Shown here piece by piece: positions 5,672 through 9,588 of a stretch of DNA of 9,588 bases. The first letter of the stretch is position 1. The number at the start of each line of letters is the position of its first letter. The notes beneath the pieces are model-generated. The model ran no database searches, was not told where the DNA came from, and worked only from the letters and a program-made list of their open reading frames with translations. The DNA lies in the NCBI GenBank assembly GCA_003242195.1, contig QGUQ01000049.1, positions 1-9,588 on the forward strand. The letters are read 5' to 3'. Both the position numbers and the translations under genes were made by a program. This DNA is from Bacillota bacterium (GTDB lineage Bacteria; Bacillota; Sulfobacillia; Thermaerobacterales; Thermaerobacteraceae).

Positions 5672-6475
5672 TTGACCGAGGCGGCAGGGGATGCGAGGAC
5701 GCCGCAATATCAATACGTGCTCGTCGAGACCGACGGGCCGGTGGGCATCGTCCGCCTGAACCGGCCGAAAGTGCTCAATGCCCTGTGCCGGGACCTCATC
5801 GAGGAACTGGCCGACGCCATGACCGCCTTCGACCGGGACGAGGCGATCCGGTGCATGGTCCTGACGGGCAACGAGCGGGCCTTCGCAGCCGGGGCCGACA
5901 TCGCGGAGATGGCCGACAAGGGGCTGGCCGACGTCACCCGCGACGACCTGCTCGGCGCCTGGCAGCGCCTCTGGCGCATCCGCAAGCCCGTCATCGCCGC
6001 CGTGAGCGGCTACTGCCTGGGCGGTGGATTCGAACTGGCCATGGGCTGCGATATCATCATCGCCGCGGAGACGGCCCAGTTCGGGCAGCCGGAGATCAAG
6101 ATCGGCGTGATCCCGGGAGCCGGGGGCACCCAGCGGCTGACCCGCGTAGCGGGCAAGTACAAGGCCATGGAGGCGATCCTCACCGGGCGCATGATCCCCG
6201 CCCGCGAGGCGGAGGCGTGGGGCCTGGTGACCAGGGTGGTGCCCGCCGAGGAGTGTCTGGCGGAGGCGGTGCGGTTGGCCCACGAGATCGCCAAGATGCC
6301 GCCCATCGCCGTCCAGATGGCCAAGGCCGCGGTCCTCCAGGCCTACGAGACGCCGCTGGCCGCCGGCCTGGAGTACGAGCGGCGCCTCTTCTACAGCCTG
6401 TTCGCCACGGAAGATCAGAAGGAAGGCATGCGGGCCTTCCTTGAGAAGCGTGCGCCCCAGTGGCGGGGCCGGTAG
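5672..6475 (+). CDS. Enoyl-CoA hydratase/isomerase (crotonase family)
   Basis: The 267-residue protein is a complete crotonase-fold enzyme, which normally adds water to a 2-enoyl-CoA to give a 3-hydroxyacyl-CoA in the cytoplasm. Key parts are present: VGIVRLNRPKVLNAL (24-38), the CoA/oxyanion segment AFAAGADIAEM (70-80), the second oxyanion segment GYCLGGGFELAMGCD (113-127) with Glu121, and FGQPEIKIGVIPGAGGTQRL (137-156) with Glu141. Glu121 and Glu141 correspond to the two catalytic glutamates of classic hydratases (Glu144 and Glu164 in the rat enzyme), so true hydratase activity is likely. It appears to be the first gene of an operon with the two molybdenum hydroxylase subunits: only 41 bases separate its stop from the next start. 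Short-chain substrates such as crotonyl-CoA are plausible, but specificity cannot be read from the sequence. Confidence 0.95.
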   Translation: MTEAAGDARTPQYQYVLVETDGPVGIVRLNRPKVLNALCRDLIEELADAMTAFDRDEAIRCMVLTGNERAFAAGADIAEMADKGLADVTRDDLLGAWQRLWRIRKPVIAAVSGYCLGGGFELAMGCDIIIAAETAQFGQPEIKIGVIPGAGGTQRLTRVAGKYKAMEAILTGRMIPAREAEAWGLVTRVVPAEECLAEAVRLAHEIAKMPPIAVQMAKAAVLQAYETPLAAGLEYERRLFYSLFATEDQKEGMRAFLEKRAPQWRGR

Positions 6476-6494
6476 GCAAGGGATGGACGAACCC

Positions 6495-6507
6495 GGGGAG
6501 GGGGGAG
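6495..6507 (+). promoter_or_regulatory. Ribosome binding site deciding a TTG start
   Basis: GGGGAGGGGGGAG lies 9 bases before the TTG at 6517. The farther-upstream in-frame GTG at 6460 would overlap the end of the hydratase gene and lacks a comparable site, so TTG 6517 is preferred. Confidence 0.65.
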
Positions 6508-6516
6508 ACGGGCGCC

Positions 6517-7116
6517 TTGATCGGATCGCGTGAACCCGCCGGCGATCCCGCGGCGCGTCCCGCGGGGACGGAGCCGCTGTTCCGGGAGCGGGTCCTCGTC
6601 GACCTTACCGTCAACGGCAGGCGGTGGCGGGGCGAGGTGCCGGCCCGCCGGACGCTCTTGGCCTTCCTCCGGGACGACCTCGGGCTCACCGGCACCAAGC
6701 TCGGGTGCGATACGGGCAACTGCGGGGCTTGCAGCGTGCTGGTGGACGGGCAGCTGGTCTACAGCTGCCTGGTGCTGGCCGCCAGCTGTGACGGCCGGCG
6801 GGTGGAAACCATCGAAGGGCTGTCCCGCGGCGACGCCCTGCACCCGATCCAGCAGGCCTTCCTGGATCTGGACGCCTATCAGTGCGGTTTCTGCACCCCG
6901 GGCCAGATCATGGCCGTCAAGGCCCTGCTGGACCGGAATCCCCGTCCCACCCGTGAGGAGGTGGTGACGGCGGTCTCGGGCAACCTGTGCCGTTGCGGCG
7001 CCTACCCCCGCATCGTGGCGGCGGCCCTGAGGGCCGCGGAGCTGATGAGCGGGGAAGGACGGCCCGACGCCGGCGGGAGCAGCGGGGATGGCGCCGGGAA
7101 AGGGGGGAACCGCTGA
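6517..7116 (+). CDS. [2Fe-2S] small subunit of a xanthine-dehydrogenase-family molybdenum hydroxylase
   Basis: This 199-residue subunit carries electrons from the molybdenum centre to the next acceptor. The plant-ferredoxin-like cluster is held by Cys64, Cys69 and Cys72 (GCDTGNCGACSV) and Cys84. The second cluster, in the helical C-terminal domain, is held by Cys123 and Cys126 (QCGFCTPGQ) and Cys158 and Cys160 (NLCRCGAY), spaced C-x2-C-x31-C-x-C. Both clusters are complete. The first ~30 residues before LVDLTVNGRRW and the last ~20 (Gly/Ser/Asp-rich) are extra to the core and are probably disordered. No twin-arginine signal is visible, so the enzyme is likely cytoplasmic. The stop TGA overlaps the ATG of the large subunit by one base, so the two are translationally coupled. 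CoxS, XdhC-type and HcrC-type subunits share these motifs and cannot be separated by the sequence alone. Confidence 0.95.
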   Translation: MIGSREPAGDPAARPAGTEPLFRERVLVDLTVNGRRWRGEVPARRTLLAFLRDDLGLTGTKLGCDTGNCGACSVLVDGQLVYSCLVLAASCDGRRVETIEGLSRGDALHPIQQAFLDLDAYQCGFCTPGQIMAVKALLDRNPRPTREEVVTAVSGNLCRCGAYPRIVAAALRAAELMSGEGRPDAGGSSGDGAGKGGNR

Positions 7117-9588
7117 TGCCACGGCTGGTGCGCACCCGCTACGAGTTCGAGGGCCGCGTTCGCGAGAGCTGGGTGGTGGTGGAAGAAGACCCGGCGTCCG
7201 AGCCCTTGGCTGAGAAGGAGCAGCTCCGCTACGTGGGCCGCCCGCAGGTCCGCGTGGACGGGGTGGAGCGGGTGACGGGCCGTGCCCGCTACACCCACGA
7301 CGTGCGGCTCCCGGGCATGGTTCACGCCGTGGTGGTGCGCAGCCCCTATCCCCACGCCCGCATCCTCCGCATCCGCACCGGCCGGGCCCTGGCCGTGCCC
7401 GGCGTGCTGGCGGTGCTGACCTACGAGAACTGCCCGCCCCTCCCCTGGGGCCGGGAGGGCGACCGCCTGCTGGAGCCGGTGGTGCGCTTCCACGGCGACG
7501 AGGTGGCCGTGGTGGCGGCCGTGGACGAGGATACCGCCCGTGACGCAGCGGCCCTCCTGGAGATCGACTACGAGCCGCTGCCCTTCGTGGTCGACCTGGA
7601 AGAGGCGATGAAGCCCGACGCGCCCCGGGTCCGGCCCCAGGGCAACGTGCGCTGGGACCGGGCCAGCCGTTACTCCCGGGGAGACGTGGAGGCAGGGCTC
7701 AGGGAAGCGGACGTGGTGGTGGAGGGCACCTTCCGCACGCCGGTGCAGCTCCACAACTGCCTGGAGACCCACGGCAGCGTGGTCGACTGGCGCGGCGACA
7801 CGGTGACCATCTACGATTCGACCCAGCACCTCTTCGGCGTCCGGCAGCGCTTCGCCGAGCTGTTCGGCCTGCCCATCAGCAACGTGCGGGTCATCAAGGA
7901 ATACATGGGCGGCGGCTTCGGCAGCAAGAACACCATGTACAAGCATACCGCCCTGGCCGGCGTCCTCAGCCGGCAGCTGGGCCGGCCGGTGCGCTGCGTC
8001 TTGGAGCGGCAGGCGGAGAACCTGGCCGCGGGCAACCGCCACAGCACGCTGCAGAAGCTGCGCATCGGCGCCAAGCGGGACGGGCGGCTGACGGCCATCG
8101 ACCTCGAAGCCTACGCGGCGGTGGGGATCACGGGCAGCGCAGGTCCCATCGGCGGACCCGCCCGCCAGCTCTATGCGTGTCCCAACGTGCGAACGGTGGA
8201 GGTGCCCGTCCACACCAACACCGGGCCCGCCTCGGCCTTCCGGGCCCCCGGGTACGTGGAGGGCACCTTCGCCCTGGAGGCGCTGCTGGACGAACTGGCG
8301 GCACGCCTCGGCCTGGATCCGCTGGAGCTGCGACTGCGCAACTACGCGGAGGCGGATCCCACCAGCGGCCGGCCCTACTCCAGCAAGGGCCTGCGGCGGG
8401 CCTACGAGATGGGGGCCCGGGCCATCGGCTGGGAGGAGAAGCGCCGGGCCGGAGGGCTCACCCTGACCGGAACGCCCGGTGCAGGGGCGGGCGGTGACGG
8501 CGCCCCCGCCGGGTCGGCGGCCGACGCCCACCCCCGTCCCGGAGCCGGCCGGCACGGGGCGGGCCGGCCCCGGCTCCGTGGCGTCGGCATGGCTAGCCAG
8601 ATCTGGGGCGGCGCTGGGGGTCCGCCCGCCCACGCCGAGGTGCGGTTGCAGCCCGATGGCACCGTGACCGTGGTGACGGCCACCCAGGACATCGGCACCG
8701 GTACGCGGACGGTGCTGGCCCAGATCGCCGCCGAGGAACTGCGCGTCCCCATCGAGCGGGTGCGGGTGTTGCTGGGTGACACCGACGGAGGCCCCTACGC
8801 CCCCATCGGCGCCGGCAGCATGACCGTGCCCTCCATGGGCCCGGCGGTACGCTCCGCGGCAGCGGATGCCGCCCGGCAGATCCTGGAGCTGGCGGGCGGC
8901 CTGCTGGAGGCGGACCCGCGGGACCTGGAGCTGGTTCATCCCGGTCGCGTCCAGGTCAAGGGTGCGCCGGACCGCGGCGTGGACCTGTCCGAGCTGGCCC
9001 GGACGCTGGGCAACTACATGGTCGTCGGCAAGGGATCCCGCGGCCCCAACCCGGACGACTACGCCATCCACACCTTTGGCGCCCAGTTCGCCGAGATCGA
9101 GGTGGACCCGCTGACCGGGGAGATTCGCGTCCTTCGGCTTTCGGCCGCCCACGACATCGGCCGCGTGGTCAACCCCTTGACGGCCGGGTCCCAGATGGAG
9201 GGCGGGATGATCCAGGGCCTGGGCTTCGCCCTGATGGAGGAACGGGTGCTGGATCCCGTCAGTGGCCGGGTGCTGAGCGATGACCTGGAGACCTACCCCG
9301 TGCCGACGGTGGCGGACGTCCCGCCCCTGTACCACGCCTTCACCGACGAACCGGACCCGGTGGGCAACAACCTGGGGGTCAAGGGAGCGGGCGAGCCGCC
9401 TATCATCCCCACGGCGGCGGCCATTGCCAACGCCTTCTTCCACGCCACCGGCATTCCCGTGCGGGAACTGCCGCTGACCCGCCGACGCGTTCTAGAGCTG
9501 CTCCGCAAACACGGCATCGGACCCGACGGCCGGCGCCACCGCCGGGGTTCAGTGGCCCAGGGGACACCAAGGGGGAGCGGCGGGGGAG
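7116..9588 (+). CDS. Molybdopterin-binding large subunit of a xanthine-dehydrogenase-family hydroxylase (3' end beyond window)
   Basis: The frame runs open from ATG 7116 through the window edge (824 codons). After an unusual ~36-residue N-terminal extension come the aldehyde-oxidase/xanthine-dehydrogenase first domain (YVGRPQVRVDG, 39-49; VTGRARYTHDV) and the molybdopterin-binding domain. Visible cofactor and catalytic motifs are QLHNCLET (211-218), YMGGGFGSK (263-271), AFRAPG (374-379, with the active-site Arg376), QDIGTGT (524-530) and KGAGEPP (756-762), whose Glu760 matches the catalytic glutamate of xanthine oxidase. The CO dehydrogenase active-loop AYxCSFR is absent, so it is not a form-I CO dehydrogenase; AFRAPG is nearer PaoC/YagR-like enzymes. 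A 42-residue Gly/Ala/Pro-rich insert occupies residues 445-486. The conserved domain ends near residue 800 and the rest is a basic, Gly-rich tail, so little is probably missing. The substrate is unknown. Confidence 0.93.
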   Translation, partial: MPRLVRTRYEFEGRVRESWVVVEEDPASEPLAEKEQLRYVGRPQVRVDGVERVTGRARYTHDVRLPGMVHAVVVRSPYPHARILRIRTGRALAVPGVLAVLTYENCPPLPWGREGDRLLEPVVRFHGDEVAVVAAVDEDTARDAAALLEIDYEPLPFVVDLEEAMKPDAPRVRPQGNVRWDRASRYSRGDVEAGLREADVVVEGTFRTPVQLHNCLETHGSVVDWRGDTVTIYDSTQHLFGVRQRFAELFGLPISNVRVIKEYMGGGFGSKNTMYKHTALAGVLSRQLGRPVRCVLERQAENLAAGNRHSTLQKLRIGAKRDGRLTAIDLEAYAAVGITGSAGPIGGPARQLYACPNVRTVEVPVHTNTGPASAFRAPGYVEGTFALEALLDELAARLGLDPLELRLRNYAEADPTSGRPYSSKGLRRAYEMGARAIGWEEKRRAGGLTLTGTPGAGAGGDGAPAGSAADAHPRPGAGRHGAGRPRLRGVGMASQIWGGAGGPPAHAEVRLQPDGTVTVVTATQDIGTGTRTVLAQIAAEELRVPIERVRVLLGDTDGGPYAPIGAGSMTVPSMGPAVRSAAADAARQILELAGGLLEADPRDLELVHPGRVQVKGAPDRGVDLSELARTLGNYMVVGKGSRGPNPDDYAIHTFGAQFAEIEVDPLTGEIRVLRLSAAHDIGRVVNPLTAGSQMEGGMIQGLGFALMEERVLDPVSGRVLSDDLETYPVPTVADVPPLYHAFTDEPDPVGNNLGVKGAGEPPIIPTAAAIANAFFHATGIPVRELPLTRRRVLELLRKHGIGPDGRRHRRGSVAQGTPRGSGGG
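8448..8573 (+). other. Low-complexity Gly/Ala/Pro-rich insert within the large subunit
   Basis: These 42 codons (residues 445-486) lie between GWEEKRR and RGVGMASQIWGG, two conserved segments that are normally close together in this family. The insert is rich in Gly, Ala and Pro with a few Arg, His and Asp and no aromatic residues. Near its end the DNA has a 9-bp inverted repeat (8540-8548 with 8570-8578, around CGGAGCCGG). The reading frame is kept. It is probably a disordered surface loop. Confidence 0.6.

Noticed and set aside
7002..9443. An 813-codon open frame on the - strand opposite the molybdenum hydroxylase
   Set aside because: Its translation is His/Gly/Val-rich with no family motifs, while the + strand carries all cofactor and catalytic motifs of the large subunit. 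Long antisense open frames are expected in very GC-rich DNA.
7116..9588. CO dehydrogenase large subunit (CoxL)
   Set aside because: The form-I active-site loop AYxCSFR and the form-II loop AYRGAGR are absent; AFRAPG is at the corresponding place.

Overview
This 9.6-kb window is very GC-rich bacterial DNA with nine protein-coding genes: six complete ones on the + strand, two on the - strand, and one + strand gene that is still open at the right edge. Gene starts are often TTG or GTG behind strong purine-rich ribosome binding sites. Together with the GC content and the mix of families, this suggests a GC-rich, possibly thermophilic Firmicute of the Thermaerobacter/Symbiobacterium/Limnochordia kind. 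That placement is an inference from style, not a proven identification. I see no tRNA, rRNA, CRISPR array, transposase or phage gene.

Layout. Positions 1-257 hold a non-coding leader with a weak promoter candidate. moaA (258-1340) makes the radical-SAM enzyme for the first step of molybdenum cofactor synthesis. A 143-base gap follows, with a candidate promoter and a striking perfect 21-bp inverted repeat, then a TTG-started HD-domain phosphohydrolase (1484-2053) with its own terminator hairpin. Next are a leaderless cobalamin-binding-type (BtuF-like) protein (2127-2996) and an unrecognised 137-residue protein (3059-3472). Two - strand genes converge on these. The first, read from 5410 to 3971, encodes a 479-residue protein that looks like only the central helical part of the PEP synthase / rifampicin phosphotransferase family. 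The second (3912-3502) encodes a small protein with two membrane segments. A 261-base divergent region (5411-5671) separates them from a + strand cluster: enoyl-CoA hydratase (5672-6475), the [2Fe-2S] subunit of a molybdenum hydroxylase (6517-7116) and its molybdopterin-binding large subunit (7116 to beyond 9588).

How they may fit together. The right-hand cluster reads as one operon for a xanthine-dehydrogenase-family enzyme, perhaps acting on a CoA thioester or a carboxylic/aldehyde intermediate given the adjacent hydratase. The enzyme needs molybdenum cofactor, to which moaA at the left end contributes, although the two are not in one operon. The FAD subunit usual for three-part enzymes of this family is not in the window and may lie just downstream. 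The least expected item is the free-standing PEP-synthase-like middle module beside a small membrane protein. Other points worth checking are the perfect hairpin upstream of the HD gene and a 42-residue Gly/Ala/Pro-rich insert in the molybdenum hydroxylase.
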